From Cryptomeria japonica (taxonomy: Eukaryota > Streptophyta > Pinopsida > Cupressales > Cupressaceae), in the NCBI RefSeq assembly GCF_030272615.1, contig NC_081409.1, positions 613,350,755 to 613,414,754 on the forward strand: 64,000 nt of DNA. The letters run 5' to 3'. The translations under genes were made by a program, and so were the position numbers. The notes below the pieces were generated by a model that saw only the letters and a program-made list of their open reading frames with translations, did not search any database and was not told the origin of the DNA. Each line of letters begins with the position of its first letter. The first letter of the stretch is position 1. Below, piece by piece: positions 1 through 13,039 of this stretch.

Positions 1-637
1 TTAGAAATAGAAGCTCTAAATGTAGACTCAGATTTCTGTACACTACCATCATAACCGTTTAATTCAAAATCAGTAAGCTTGCCAATGATGGAGTCAAGAG
101 TTACCTTAGTTTTGTCAATGGACTTAAACTCCTGAATAGCTGCAACTTGGATAGCATAGACCGGTAGCAGGGTTCTCAGTACCTTACTGATCACTGTGGC
201 ATCTTCCACTTTCCCTCTTGCACTCTTAATTTCACTAACTATCTCTTTTTCCTTTGACCATACTATTGGATATTCTCACCTTCAGTCATCCTCATGTCAT
301 CAAAATTTCCTCTTAGACTCTCCTCTTTAGCAATCTTAACATGTTCATCACTGCTATAAATCTCTTCAAGTTTTTTCCATACCTCATATGCAATTTAAAG
401 ACCATGAACATCTTCATATTCAACATCAGACAAGGAACTGATAATAGCCTCCAATGCTTGATGATTTTCTTGTTGTTCTTTCTTCTAATCATTAGTTAGA
501 ATCCCAGTGGGTGCAATATACTTAGTATCTACATGATCCCAATACTGACTTCCTAGACTCTTGATGTAAATCTTCATTTTGTCGCTCCATATCCTATAGT
601 TCTCTCTATTGAACTTCAAACCTTCCTTCTTCATCAT
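1..637 (-). pseudogene. Copia retrotransposon gag (UBN2-type), partial and broken
   Basis: Read on the minus strand, this begins with two ATG codons near 632-637. It continues into a gag-like protein with the usual pattern of a W...K...I...S start, then a KKLEEIYSSDEHVK-like helix region and a later LDSIIGKL stretch. This is the UBN2-like capsid of plant Copia elements, which packages the element RNA. Several in-frame stops are visible (for example just after a GILTND stretch), so it is dead. The window edge cuts off the downstream part, including any zinc knuckle, protease and polymerase. A primer site and an LTR lie directly upstream at 695-2151, so this is the 5' end of a minus-strand element. 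The family call rests on remembered patterns, not a search. Confidence 0.7.
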
Positions 638-694
638 GATCTACAAGATATTTTCCTCAAGATGTTAGGCTTAGACCTTAGAGGACCTAAAACA

Positions 695-705
695 CTCTGA
701 TACCA
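695..705 (-). promoter_or_regulatory. Primer binding site of minus-strand Copia element
   Basis: The minus strand reads TGGTATCAGAG, the standard plant Copia primer site complementary to initiator methionine tRNA. It lies between the gag remnant and the LTR, which fixes the orientation of the element. Confidence 0.8.
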
Positions 706-710
706 ATTCA

Positions 711-2151
711 TGGTATGATGAAAGAATAAGTATCTGATAGATTACTAAGAGGAGGAGGGGGGGTGAATCAGTAAATAGAAAAACTGATACAAACTTTCCC
801 AATCTCAATCTCAATCACACAAAGTAAACTTATCAATTAAATACCACTGTCAAGATAAATACTCATAAGAAAACCAGTTGATTGTTACAACAACTTAATA
901 GTAAACAACATTAAACTTGCAAACATCCAAATGCTTTATCATATGTCAACATACTTCATTTCTCAATGCTTTTGGTTATCATGCCTTATCAGAAATAGTT
1001 AAGTAGTTAATCAAATCAACCATAAGATCATAACCACAAAAAAATTCACCACATGACACAAGTATTTTTGATGTGGAAACCCAAATAGGTAAAAACCATG
1101 GTGAGATGGGAATCACAAGATAATATATGAACTCTTGTTAACTTCGCCTTGTTAGGAGCCAAGCTTGTTAAAACTTTTACAAAAGTCTTGTTAAGAACTA
1201 ATCCTGTTAGGAATCACTTAGTTAAGGGATTGACTACAAATGCCTTGTTAGAAGCAATAACCTATAAGGAGTAACCTCAGTAGAGGATTTGAAAATCCAA
1301 TCTAATGGACCACCTTGTTAGAGGATTTAATAAGTAACCAAGCTTGTTAGAGCTTACCTGGTTAGGGGATTTCAATTATGCTATAATTGTTAGAAAATAA
1401 CAGAAGTTTTCTTGATCTGTCTGAATAGCACTACACTTGCTTGATCAGATCCTTTTAAGTTCCTATCTTCCTTCACTCAAACTACAGACTCATTATCCGG
1501 TTCAACAACCACACACTCAATTGATCTCTGCCAACTCTCTCAACTAGATAACATCATCGACCTTATAAACAAATCAATTAGGCTGGTAACACAACAAAAA
1601 CCTAATTCTCTCATAGAGATTACAAACAAGTCGGTTCAAGTATGACCGTTGGATTACATAGCAATCTCTACACATCAATCAAGAAAACCTCAACTGCTCC
1701 TTGATTACCACTTCATTGAGCTCAGTAACTCATCATGTGATTTACATTAGATGCAAATACAATTTGCTCATTCCCTAGACAAAAAAAAAACATGCCAAAA
1801 TATTTTGAACTTGTGTTCATACAATGACCATACTGGTCACTATCATTACCTCTCAACATCAGATCATAAAGCAACATAACCAATTCAACAACCTTAATTG
1901 GTTAGAGTTTAACAAAAACAACTGGTAGGGTTTACCAATTACATTCATAGATAGGGTTTAACCTTTTACACTGGTTACCAGTTTAACTCACAAACTTACA
2001 TACCGGTTTACAATATCCTTCACAAAACTCTTCCTACCGATTACAAGACAATATCAACAATAACAATAATATCAACAATATCATTACTAGTTAATTGACA
2101 TCAATGACAACATAACATATCATTAATGCAATCTTCATGCAAATGCCAACA
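711..2151 (-). repeat. 5' LTR of minus-strand Copia element
   Basis: On the minus strand the LTR would start TGTTGGCATTTGCAT near 2151 and end close to the primer site near 711. Its inner end carries seven G bases followed by TGAATCA (757-770), and a GGAAACCC...AAAAACCATGGTGAGATGG block at 1074-1108. Both signatures recur in the Copia LTRs at 18692, 43213 and 48748. The outer end is set by the TGTTGGCATT start and a nearby TTGTCATTGATGTCAA stretch shared with the LTR at 43213-44327. The partner LTR is outside the window, so both borders are approximate. Confidence 0.6.
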
Positions 2152-2189
2152 AACACAAATAAAACTAACCTATGTCATGAGAAGGAAAA

Positions 2190-2205
2190 GAGAGAGAGAG
2201 AGAGA
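2190..2205. repeat. GA microsatellite
   Basis: A run of eight GA dinucleotides lies just outside the Copia LTR. Confidence 0.9.
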
Positions 2206-3385
2206 AGCGTTGCATGAAACAAGAGAAATAAGGCTTGCACCTAGACTGAAAGTTGATCTACCCCCACCTGTAACAACATAGAACATCAAAAAAATTGCCT
2301 AAAGATACACTAATTCCTATCTAAGTCTAGCTTTCTAGGACTGAGTCAAGGTTGGAATTCTTAAATATGGCAGAGGAATGAACAATATTCTTAGATGCCA
2401 CTCTAAAAGGAGTCAACACTATCACAGATGTTGAGAGAGAAAGAAAAGATGCATTCACACAAAAAGGTAAAAGAGATACACAAATTTGCATAAACTGAAA
2501 CTAGATAAGGCAATCAAATTCTATTGATGTGAAGGCAAGGTGATTTTTATAGTTGCAGAAATCATAGATTACTATAAGAGAAAAGAGGACAGAAGATCCT
2601 AAGAAAAATACGAAAAATTGCCTTTATAGTTGAGGCATAACTTCGATTGAATTGAAGATAGAAACCCTAACCCCACTCGAGTTAGGTTACAAAAATATGA
2701 GAGGGGAGAAGAAGATCGAATCAAGGATGATCTAATGGCATGTTGATTTTGGCCTTTGAAGGCATCCTTTGCCTCTAGAAGAGCAAAAACCTCGCAAATT
2801 AAGGAAAACCCTGCATCTGAATGCGTTTGGGGTACTTGTAGAGCCAAAAGTCTCTGAACTATAATGAATGAGCATGGGTTTCATATCAAATTGACTACAG
2901 AGGTGTAGGAGGGACAATCATTTCCTGAAAATCAGGAGAAATCCGCATGGGATGGTATCTGAGAAAACTCTGTCAGACCCAAAAGTCTCCATAATGCATT
3001 GGAGAGGTATGGGTGGTGTCAAAATGGCATGCAGGGTCACTTCTGGAGTAATGGCGATTATCCCTGGTGGTTTAATAAAAATTAGATCTGAGATAGGGTG
3101 TCAATTGAGTACAAAAATTGTCTTGACTACCAAGTCAGCAACCATCCACCTCGCGGAGCAATTGAATTTCAACAGTCACTACAAAATTCAAATGCCCACT
3201 GTTGATCTAAGAGATTCACTTGAAGAGCGATGCCCAGGACCTCTCCATGTAGGCATCCAGTAGACCCAATAGAAGATTAAAACATGGCCTTCAGATCGGG
3301 CCCTTATGAAGACCCGATGGCCATAGATGTCTGACATGGCACCCCTGGTCCACGTTTCCTTGGATGTGTTTGGCCACTGAGCTAC
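2206..3385. other. No gene seen; LTR-flank-like sequence
   Basis: No convincing coding region. Short open frames at 2599-2917 (minus) and 2952-3263 (plus) match nothing I recognise. The minus strand around 3160-3330 loosely resembles the stretch after the GATAAG array at 22170-22300 (a GCCATGTCA stretch and a CAGTTGAAATTCAA stretch in the same order). This block may therefore be the downstream part of the same LTR family in opposite orientation. Confidence 0.4.
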
Positions 3386-3392
3386 TCTGAGT

Positions 3393-4165
3393 CTTATCTC
3401 ACGACATCACTGTGGGTCTATTTTTACCTCACAGGATAAGACTTCCTCGGTCTTTCCTTATTTCCTTATCCCACACGTTGTGGGGACACTTTCATTATCA
3501 TTGTGGGATAAGCCTTTTCTTTATCGCCTTTGTCTTTCCTTATCCCACAGCCCTTGGAGATAATCTTTTTATCCCCATGGGATAAGGCCCCTCTATATTT
3601 TTCTCTGTCAACCTTCTATTTCTTTCTTATCCTATGAGACTACATTTGTCTTTATTTTATCCCGCGGGATAAGGGTCTCTTTGTATCTACTTTGTTTCTC
3701 ATCCTATGGGCCATTTTACCTCCCAAAAAATCCTTGCAGGATAGCGGGGAAGCCCTTCGATTCCCCTTTGTTCACTTACCCTGCACTGCCCTTGTGTGCT
3801 TTTTCCTTCCTCACGGGGTAGTGGGGAAGAGACCTCCTTACTATTTCTCCATTATCTCACGTGAAACTTCACCTTTATCTTTTGCCTATGCAGGGTAGTG
3901 AGGACCTTCATAGCTGAGAGAAAATCGCCGCTAGCCGGTAAGAGGAAATAGGGGAACTAGCCTGCAAACGATAGGGAACCCTCCAGCCGGTGACCTTAAG
4001 TGAGTTGACCACCCAAGCCAGTCAACTCAGAAATAGAATTTTAGAGCTCGGATACAAAAAAAGAAGCCCCACTATTGCATGTTGCTCTTTATCCCACGAG
4101 GCCACATGACTGCTCCCAAAGTGCTACAGGATAAGGAAGCAACCCTTAGCTGATTGAAATCCTTA
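3393..4165 (-). repeat. GATAAG / CTTATC motif array, copy 1
   Basis: About a dozen GGATAAG or CTTATCC motifs occur here at uneven spacing, many with a flanking CCCAC or GTGGG. Several form short palindromes such as TTATCCCGCGGGATAA near 3658 and ATCCCCATGGGATAAGG near 3571. Similar arrays occur at 13040-13215 and 21370-22140. GATAAG is the core of the plant I-box/GATA-factor site, so an LTR promoter region is plausible. The strand is inferred from comparison with the 21370 copy. Confidence 0.55.
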
Positions 4166-4180
4166 TCTCGCACTCTGCTA

Positions 4181-5330
4181 AGGTTGGCACAAAAATTGCC
4201 AATAGGTAATATATATCTTTCACACAAAGGGAGAAATATAAGAATGTAGTGGTAAATAAAGGGTTGAGTGATTATGTTTTTGCCAACAGGGTAATTCATT
4301 CTCATGTGAAAATGCCATGAGAAAACATAATGTGAGAAAATGCCTAGTGAAGTAAAAGCTAAGGGCAAATTGTAGTAATAAGATATTAAATCTGGAGTTA
4401 CTTGCAGAAAAGGGGTGGTTATTTTCACAATATGTTCTGTTTCAATGCAATTGAAAGTATGTAGAAGTAAGAGGTGTAGTTGTTCAAAGCACACTTAAAT
4501 TTATCTTTCATTAGAGATGAATTTAGAAAATGACAGGGTAGTCATCAGTGCAGGGAGATTTTTCTAGTTTTAGTTAGAGAGAAATTGTGGACTGAAAATA
4601 GAGATAGTCAGATACCAAAAGAGGAAATTCTAGACTGAGATAGAGGGCAGAGGTGCTAAAAGTGACAAATCTCTTGTCACTACACATCTGTGAGAAGACA
4701 ATGTCTTTCTTTTGTGTGCAAGAACAAAGATCAAAGATGTGACTGCAGGGCTCTTTTTCTAGAAAATCCAGGTGTCACATTCAAATTCAAGAGTGTAGAT
4801 TGAAGGTAGATTGGAGGAGAAAGTGCAAATTTGAAATTGAAGTCAGTAGGGATGAAGACATGTGTCATCTTTTGATGCATTCTAGGGTTCTCTTAGGTTT
4901 TCTCTCTTGTCTATTAATTTTCTTTTCTCCTCATTTTGAAGGGTTCCAATTTTGATTTTTGTAGAGGCGGACACAAATTTTGTAAACTTTGTAAAAAAAT
5001 TTCATATCACGGCCAGGTATATGGAAGTCCATCTTAGTTGTGAAGTTTTTGTGTTTTGAAATGTGCTTCATGATTTTATCTTATCAGATGATTGTCTCCA
5101 TCTTGGAATGTAAACTTCTTTGAGTGAAATAATCAAGTATTACTCTCATTCTTTAGGCACATTTGCTACTATAAGTTGTATTTTTCAATGATTGCTTTCT
5201 ATCCAAGGGATGGACTAAGTGATTTCAAGAATGCAACATGACTTTTGTGTTTCCAGGTGGATTAATAAGGATGGATATGTAATATTGTTTCAGTAATCTT
5301 GTTATTACAAGTTAATAACAATTAAAACAT
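4181..5330. other. No gene seen
   Basis: This AT-rich stretch contains no recognisable protein motif, RNA gene or clear repeat. The 4072-4494 minus open frame looks like chance. The sequence could be untranslated or LTR DNA of an old element. Confidence 0.4.
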
Positions 5331-5349
5331 CTTTAAAGCATGTTTGAAT

Positions 5350-6050
5350 GTAACAACATAGGTGGCTTTTTCACATGACACTACTGCCCTCTCTTTGGCA
5401 CTAGTCAATACGTTGCAAGTTCTAGTTTAGTTGGTTCCAAATATTATCAAATATGATTTCATTTCTATTTTAGGAGTAGGTTTAGTTTAGAAACCAGTCC
5501 CGATGGTTACATAGATTCTTATAAAATGAGGTTCTAGCCAAAACCAAGAGTTTATTTATCTTTCCTTGGCATATGTTCATTGGTATAATCTTCTTTAACG
5601 TGAAATGTTTGAGCATAGAGTGTAGTAAATCATTTAGGCATTGTTTAGGGAGACCCACCTTGGTTTCGTAGAGCCAAAAGTGCAGAAGAGTTTAGTCCTG
5701 AGACCGAACCTTGTTCGTTGGCCAAATCCTTTTCTGAGTCCATTGATAAGTTAGTGGCTATTCTATTAGGACTTAGAATCTATTGATTTGGGAACCAACA
5801 ATGCACAAGAGGTATTGTTGGCCATGTTGAAGTATGTGGAGGAGTATCCCGAGGTTCAAGTCTATTTTGTTATAGACTATATTTTTTAAGTGTTTTAATA
5901 AAATTATACTTTATGGGGTTTTTTACCTTAAAGGGTTTTCCCCATGTACATCTTGTGTAATATGTTCATTTATGCATGTATGATTTTCATTTCATTTATT
6001 TTATATCTTGTTTATAATGATTAGTGTCCTAACATCCTAATTTTTTAACA
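5350..6050 (+). repeat. 5' LTR (part) of plus-strand Copia element
   Basis: The right end reads TTTTTTAACA and abuts a primer site at 6051. Upstream at 5917-5955 is the conserved Copia block GGGGTTTTTTACC...GGGTTTTCCCCATGTAC. A stretch at about 5803-5862 resembles 8865-8925 inside the proposed 3' LTR. The left border is not visible, so the start given here is a guess. Confidence 0.5.
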
Positions 6051-6060
6051 TGGTATCAGA
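6051..6060 (+). promoter_or_regulatory. Primer binding site of plus-strand Copia element
   Basis: TGGTATCAGA follows directly on the LTR end and matches the initiator methionine tRNA primer site used by plant Copia elements. Confidence 0.7.
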
Positions 6061-8582
6061 ACAAGTTAGGCTATACTAATGAATTTTTAAGGGTATATGT
6101 ATCTAGTATGCCTTCTCTATCATTTTAAAATCAATGTATCAAGGTCAAGTGAGGAAATTCTAACTAATCATTTTCATAGGTGATATTCTCGAGAATGTTT
6201 CATATTTATTTTAATATTCACATAACATAAGATTGTGAGGGCCAAACATTTGATTATCAGGTGATGTATAACATATATACATTTAATAACATCAAATTTC
6301 ACAATCTAATTAACTGAAAAAATATTCCATTATAAGAGAAGTACAATGGCACAAAACCGTTTTGGTTCCAATTCTATAGAAATTTGTGCTTTTCTTACTA
6401 CATCAAGTCTTTTAGAAAATCAAATGTTATGTTCTTTTAGAAGGGTATGTAAGACTTACGATCATCAAATGATTTTCATTTTCGATATTAGATTTACAAA
6501 CCTAGATTTTTGTTTGTTATTCATTTTAAGTCAAATTTATGAAATCTTTATAAAATCACACATCTTTATCAAAGTAAACAAAAGTCAATTAATTGAAAGA
6601 AAAAGTAATTCATAACTCTTAAATGAGATAATTCAATCAAACACCTTTTTTAAGTTGAAATTTAATTTTTTTATTGTAAAAACAATGACATTTATTATTA
6701 CAGAAGTTCATGAATTCAATATATAATCAATCTTAAGAAAGATATATGAATTAATATACAATCAATATTATAATATATTCTTATATATTAGACCAAGCCT
6801 TAATAAAAGTTGAATTCATTATATATATTGAAGTCCTCACAAATTTTGCGTTCATCATAAAAGTTCAGTCCTTTTTCTCTTTATAAAAATGGAAAGGATG
6901 TTCTTTTGAACCTATCAAAGAGAAACTAAATAGTCACAACCTTAGAGGATGTTAATAATTAAAATTTCTTTGGATATGGATTAGAACAAGATAATCACAA
7001 ACTTGTTAAACATTAGAAACTATAATTTCAACTATTCTAAATAGTTGCCTACCTTTATTACATTATTTTTAAAAAGATGGGAGGTGAGTGTTCATCTATA
7101 GAACTATCTTAATGATAATATAGTCGACTCCTCTCATAGTAGCCCATGGAAAAATGAATCAAAAGGAAATTAAAAGTTTCAATCTCTTACACATATATGA
7201 CAAATGAAATTGCATAAACATTCAAAATATATTTTGGCTGTTATATTTTCTTCTTTATTGAGTATTACTTTTGCTAACATTTTTTCAGGTATCCTTTAAA
7301 ATTATAGAATATATAGAAAATCTTTATAATAGGTGGCACCTCAGAAAATGATAGTTCACTTGTTGCTTAATTTTTTTATGGATCATTACTATATGTAATA
7401 GCATGTCTACTTTTATTTTAAGCAAGGATTGTGTTCATGCTTATGCTCATAAAAATATATATGCTAATATTCTTGCCACTTTTATGAGGAATACTATATG
7501 ATCTTTGACAAATGACAAATTCGTAATATTATGATTTTTCTTTGCACCGAGAGTCACATTTAGTTTATTACTATGTTACTAACTATATTGGTGCTTCCAT
7601 TTTAGATCATGCCTTCAAAACATATGGTGTAAGTGCTATTACGTGAATGGTGTAATACTTTAATACAAAGACTATCTTCTATTTTTTCTTTGAATCACAA
7701 GGGTGAAATACAAAAGTAGCTCTTGAAGAATCAATATGGCTTTGAAGATTTATGGAAGAGTTCAACTGGATGTACGTATAAAAGTTCCATCTTACTTGAA
7801 GTTATTTTACTCTTTCCAAAGAATACCACTTCTAAAGAGACAAAAGCATGTTGGGGATCATGGGTACCAAAGTAAAGTGAAATTATTTAATCATAAAATT
7901 TCTCTCCGATTCCAACATAAAAGAACATTAAATATCATGGGCACATGTTATATGTTGGAATCTTAGCCATCACTTGTTAAAACCTCTGTGCAGTGATTGG
8001 CTTTTAGGTAATGTCATTTTAGGGGGAGTGTACATGACACCACCTAGTGGATAAATCTTAGATGTAAGACTTAAAAACCCCAACCATCAAAAAGACTTGT
8101 GGGTATTTTAACACCTCGGGATGACTAAATCCTTTTCTTTAAGTCCTATTTACATATTTAAAATTCATCTCCCTATAAATCTTCCATTTGTAAAATCATT
8201 GCATTTTAAAGTCCTACGAACACCTTCTATTAAGTCATATGGGCACCTTACCTTGTATTGAGTACTATGGTCACCTTGTATTAAGTCATATGGGCACATT
8301 GTATTAAGTCCTATGTGCACTATGAACTTGGGGAGAGGCTAATTTAAGGAGATTTCATCTCAAATATGATTCTTAATAAGACATCATAGCATGTTCATTT
8401 TTGAGACACTGGGATTATAAATTATTATAAGGTGCCTTTCATGTAGCTTAGGATGCATGATCTTTGTGTTGACATATATTTGTGTCCTTGTTTATCACTC
8501 ACTGTTAAAGAAGACCTAAGTTTCTAGGGTACTTCATTTTTTCTTGTATGGCAATTGACTTGTGATGCCCCCTATTAACATT
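6061..8582 (+). pseudogene. Eroded internal region of Copia element
   Basis: Only about 2.5 kb separates the primer site from the polypurine tract at 8583, far less than the usual 4-5 kb. I cannot recognise gag, integrase or reverse transcriptase domains in any frame. Short open frames at 6346-6615 and 7736-7966 have no motif I can name. A second polypurine tract followed by TGTACATGACACC lies at 8021-8029, so a further LTR start may be buried here. The element is either non-autonomous or heavily deleted. Confidence 0.4.
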
Positions 8583-8930
8583 AAGGGGGAGTGTTAGAAC
8601 ATAATGTTGTTAAGGCTCATACCTTTATAACATTTATATTATTTTCTAATATAGGGTTACAAAACCTTATATATTATATATTTTATTAAGCATATCCTAT
8701 GTGAAATAATTATAGTCTAATAACTGAACTAGATTATTAATTATATATGAATGAGGGTTATTGCAAAGGTGTGACTAATGAAGCTATCCTTCCTCCTATA
8801 TTTTATGAGGTTCTATCTCATTTGTGAGGTGTGTGAATATGGTGATAGGTAGTGAGTTGTATAAATATGTACATGAGGTATTATTGGCTATGTGGAAGTA
8901 TGTTAAGGAGTATATCCAGGTTCATGTAGT
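8583..8930 (+). repeat. Polypurine tract and truncated 3' LTR of Copia element
   Basis: AAGGGGGAG at 8583-8591 is a typical polypurine tract, and TGTTAGAACATAATG starts right after it at 8592. About 270 bp in, a stretch resembles 5803-5862 of the 5' LTR (matching GAGGTATT, TTGGC, GAAGTATG and GAGTAT words). After about 8930 the likeness ends, so the LTR seems truncated. Confidence 0.5.
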
Positions 8931-11106
8931 GCCCCTCCTTGATTTATGTTTCTTTTTGTGCATCGATAAACTATATGGTTATAACTTAGACTATTTTATG
9001 ATTCTTCTGATAGATGTTTATGGATTTATCTATGTTTTGGATGCTCTATAGTTGATGATATACACATCATATTGATAGTTGACATTATGGTTTCATATGG
9101 ATGATGATATTCATGGGTTATTAAGATGATGTATTTATATTTGATGACCTACATACAATTATTATTTATGTGGGGTTTATATTTGTTATGGTGATTTGAT
9201 GGCATCATACTATGTACTAATCCCATTTCATGGTTATATTGGATATGATGATTATGATAGTGCTTGGTTGTCATGATTGTCTTCTACTGTGGTTGTCATA
9301 GGGACTGTCATACCACTCATTCATGAGCATGATATGACGTTGTGATTCCCTTTCACTTGTCTGATTATTTCATGATATATGTATTATATATGTTGTTGTA
9401 CATGAATTAGTGGTGACAGGTTTGCAAGTAATAGACATCAACTCCACCTAGTTTCACAGGTTTGAGCGCGTCTTCATCCCAATGGAAAGTTGATAAGAGG
9501 TGGCATGAAATCCCATTCTACATTATAGGTTTAGTTGGTATCCTGTCAGCTTTGATGTCGTGGTTAGAGTTGTCTTGTGGTGTTATGTGGTATCTTATGT
9601 TACCCTATGTTGGGTTGTCTTGAGGAGTTGTGGTTATCGGTTGATTAAATTATTAATTAATTAATTGGCTTAAATAAACTTATTAATGTTAAATTAATTT
9701 ATTAGATGGTAATAATATTTAAATAATTGTGTGATTATTTTATGGAGGATTTACATTTATATTTAATTAATGGCTTTATATCATTTGATGGTTTATTATT
9801 TATTTTAGTGTTTATATCAATTGATTATTTTATTGTGAGCCCTTTCTATTTATTTATTGCGATTTAATATTTAATTAGGCCTTCGGATTTAATTATTTAT
9901 TATTGTTTAATTATTATTGAGCTTTTTGATTTAATATTTGATTGGGTAATTATATTTTTTCCCATTTGGTTTATTTAATTATTTGGGCTATTATTATTAT
10001 TTAAATCCCCTTTTTCCCCCTTTGGTTATTTAAATATTATTTACATGAGCTACCTTATTTTATTACTAGTTGAGAGTTTGGGTAAGTTAAATAATATTAT
10101 TTTATATTTCCTTACCTCAAATTTGGGTAGGGTTTGGTATGAAATATTATATTTCTAATTATTTTGATTGGCCAGCATATTTTCATAGCTTTGGTTAATT
10201 CCCTATTTATGGAGTTTTTTGTGATTGTGGTGGGGTTGGCTTTCGAGAGTATTTACTGGGTTATTCGAGATTTTATTTGCTTGGTACTTGGTTTTGGATT
10301 GGCTAGATTGTGGATTGGATTTGTCTTCTTTGAATTCTTTTGCCATAACTTCAAAGCTTCATGTTGGAGGTTTTATCCATCTTGCATTTGATTTTGAAAA
10401 GACAGTATGTGTCGTGCCTGTGAAAAGATTGGTTGCGGGAGGAATTTGAGAGATTTCATATTGTTGTAGGTTCATATAAAAGTTTTATAATCATAATAAT
10501 ATTGGGAAATTATTGCATTTCAATGGCTATGTTTTCTAGAATATTGTCATGAATGATTTTACTTTGTTCTCCTCATGCATTTTTGTGTATTGGCTATGAT
10601 GTTTTGGAAGTACTAAGTATTATGATCCTTTTGGTGTGTGAGGGTGTCGTTGCTGAGTTTGTCCTCTTGTTTGGGAGATGCCAAAGTCATATCTCTTTGA
10701 GTTTAGTTCCCTTTCCTGTAAGCGGGAGATGTTCCTGTGTGTCTCTAGGAGTTGTCAGTGTGTTGATTGTGGATCAATTATTTTGCTTAGGTTTAATTAT
10801 TTTTTGTGTTTATGCTTTTGGGATATGTACTTATATGATGCACCTCTATTGATTTGGTTTCAGTACCATTTGATGGATTAATTGTGTTTCAGGACTTGTC
10901 GCAATCCTATAAATCTATAATCCGAGTTTTTGAGTCAAAAGCGCTAAACCGTCTATCGAATGTGCTAAACTAATGTATATGCTAATCTTTTATTTGTATG
11001 TGATATTGTTTTGTGTATGCGGTAATTAGTATTCCATAAGTGCTAAAACATTGTGTAAATGCACCATTATATCTGGTAAAGGTGTTTCATAATAGTTTAT
11101 AAGCCT
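8931..11106. other. No gene seen; AT-rich DNA
   Basis: There is no supportable gene. 9640-10100 is strongly AT-rich with many TTAATTAAT and TTATTTAATT words. Open frames at 10164-10449 and 10553-10881 are rich in hydrophobic residues, as random T-rich DNA would be. Near 10935-11050 the word GCTAAA recurs several times without a clear period. Confidence 0.4.
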
Positions 11107-11110
11107 TAAA

Positions 11111-12084
11111 GGGTAAAAGTACAATGTTGTGTCACATTTCGAACCAACTTACCAGCAAAAGTGAATTTAAGTTTTTCTAACTAAAAATTCATTTTAGTCG
11201 AACATATGGTCTATATAGATTCATTATAGATAACTTATATATGGACCACAATTTTTACAATTGGAAGTGTCTACTAAATGTATATTTTATATCACTTGGG
11301 TCTAATTACCAAATTTTTTTTAATTTTTTTTAAAACTCGATGTTTCAACAGCTCCTACTATTATAAATAATTTATTTTTTTGAAATGTGAAAACACCCAT
11401 TTATAGATCTACAAGTGAATATTTAAAACTATATCTCTTTTAATATTTTAATTATTTTTTTATATTTTACATTTTATTTTTATTGAAAGTAGGTCATCAG
11501 CACTTAAATATAAGATTGATTATCTTGACGAGAAAAAATACTAAATTTTGTTTAAAAGTTTTGAAAAAAATATGATGCACTAGAAAAAAGAATCCATGTC
11601 AAGATGATATAATTCGTTTCTAATTTAGATAAATAATGAATAAAAAAGGTGGAAGTAAATGGAAAGAGTTATATTTCAGTACACACAACTTATCAAATTT
11701 ATTAAAAAATATATATTTATAAAAAATAGTAAAAAATATATCTATGCACTAAAGTTTCTAGTTATCAATATACACAAAAAAAAATGAAGAAAAAAAGGTA
11801 AAATTTATTAAATAAAGTGTGGCGGCTTGTGTAACTTCAATTTGAACATTTTATCAACAACTAAATTATAGTGTTTACTTTATAAAAAACTATATTCAAA
11901 TAATTTTTTAATTATTTATAAAAATTACAAACATAAAATACACAAAAGAACATACATTTTATTAGTTTACATCATTTCAAAATTCAAAACATATATTTCA
12001 CTTTCTATTGATTCAATTTAAAAAGTTGAATCGGCATTGGCCATTTCCTTTATAAACATGTGACGTAGCTTTGTACTTTTACCC
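11111..12084. mobile_element. Small DNA transposon with terminal inverted repeats
   Basis: The left end GGGTAAAAGTACAA at 11111 is repeated in inverted form at the right end (TTGTACTTTTACCC, ending 12084). The likeness extends to about 29 bp, including a GTCACAT word, with about five mismatches. TAAA flanks both ends (11107-11110 and 12085-12088), as expected of a target-site duplication. The 974-bp interior is very AT-rich and has no open frame of note, so the element is non-autonomous. The superfamily is unclear: a 4-bp duplication is unusual, and a 3-bp Harbinger-type TAA is possible if the border is shifted by a base. Confidence 0.7.
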
Positions 12085-12088
12085 TAAA

Positions 12089-13030
12089 CTGTGAGGTGAA
12101 TGCACTATTTTGGGTTCCATATGCACAATTTTGTTTAACGGATGTGTTGCACTAGTTTTCAAAGGTGCTAATCTACTTGTCTTTTGAGTTTTGGTCACTT
12201 TGGGCCTTCTGTAATGGTTTTTCTGATTCTATATTTTTCCAGAGGCTATTTTATCTTGGTTCTGAGTTCTTGCATTGTTCTAAGATCAATCTATTGCTTA
12301 TATTTGATTGTTTGTGCTATTTTGGTTTAAGCAAGATATGGCATACCTTGTTGTTATTATTTGGACTCATGAAGGATGTATCTTGATATTGAGATTCTTG
12401 ATTAATGTGTGATTCTTGGTTTCCTATGTGAGGTTGTGATAGTGACATATGTTGTTCATGTCTATGAGTATATCATTTGATTAATAAACTTGGTTATCCG
12501 GTTATGTTGCATTGAGAGCCCTTGTTTGTGTGATATGTATGTTGTCACCCTAAGGTCAAGGAGCATGCTAGGGGCAGTGGGCTTCCAAGTGAGTGGCTGG
12601 GGTCATGAGGATTAGATAGCTAGGTTACCCGAGGTCCAGATCACCAAGATAGTGTTAGAAGTGCTAAAATTTAGCTTTTAATTGTGCCCCTCCTATGTTT
12701 TAAATCCTAGGGTTTAGGTTTTTAAAAGGGTTTTGCACGTGCTAGGTTTTCCCTTTTTTCTCCCAGACCATGTTATGTTTTGCAGTTGACCTATGTTTTC
12801 TGGTGTCCTTTTCTTAAGTCATGGTCGGGAGGGTTCTTCATTGTTTCTTTACCATCCTCGTGTGTTAGGATTTTATATCAGGTCGGTAACCTAAGGTATT
12901 TGTCACCTTTAAGATTATATGTATATCCTTGATGATTATGTCTAAATCATAAAATACCCTACGAAGGCCCCATCCTACAACCAATTTACCCATCATAAGC
13001 CCCCACGTTCTTTAAATATTCAATTAAGTG
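12089..13030. other. No gene seen
   Basis: A mixed sequence without recognisable coding potential. The part around 12540-12900 has the look of LTR or leader DNA, but I see no second copy, primer site or polypurine tract to prove it. Confidence 0.35.
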
Positions 13031-13039
13031 CCAACATTG

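Noticed and set aside
9640-10100. Very AT-rich block as an origin or matrix-attachment region.
   Set aside because: AT-richness alone does not support this, and no defined motif or structure was found.
10164-10881. Several overlapping open frames of 67-99 codons.
   Set aside because: They are rich in Leu, Ile, Phe and Val as random T-rich DNA would be, with no motif and no homologous copy.
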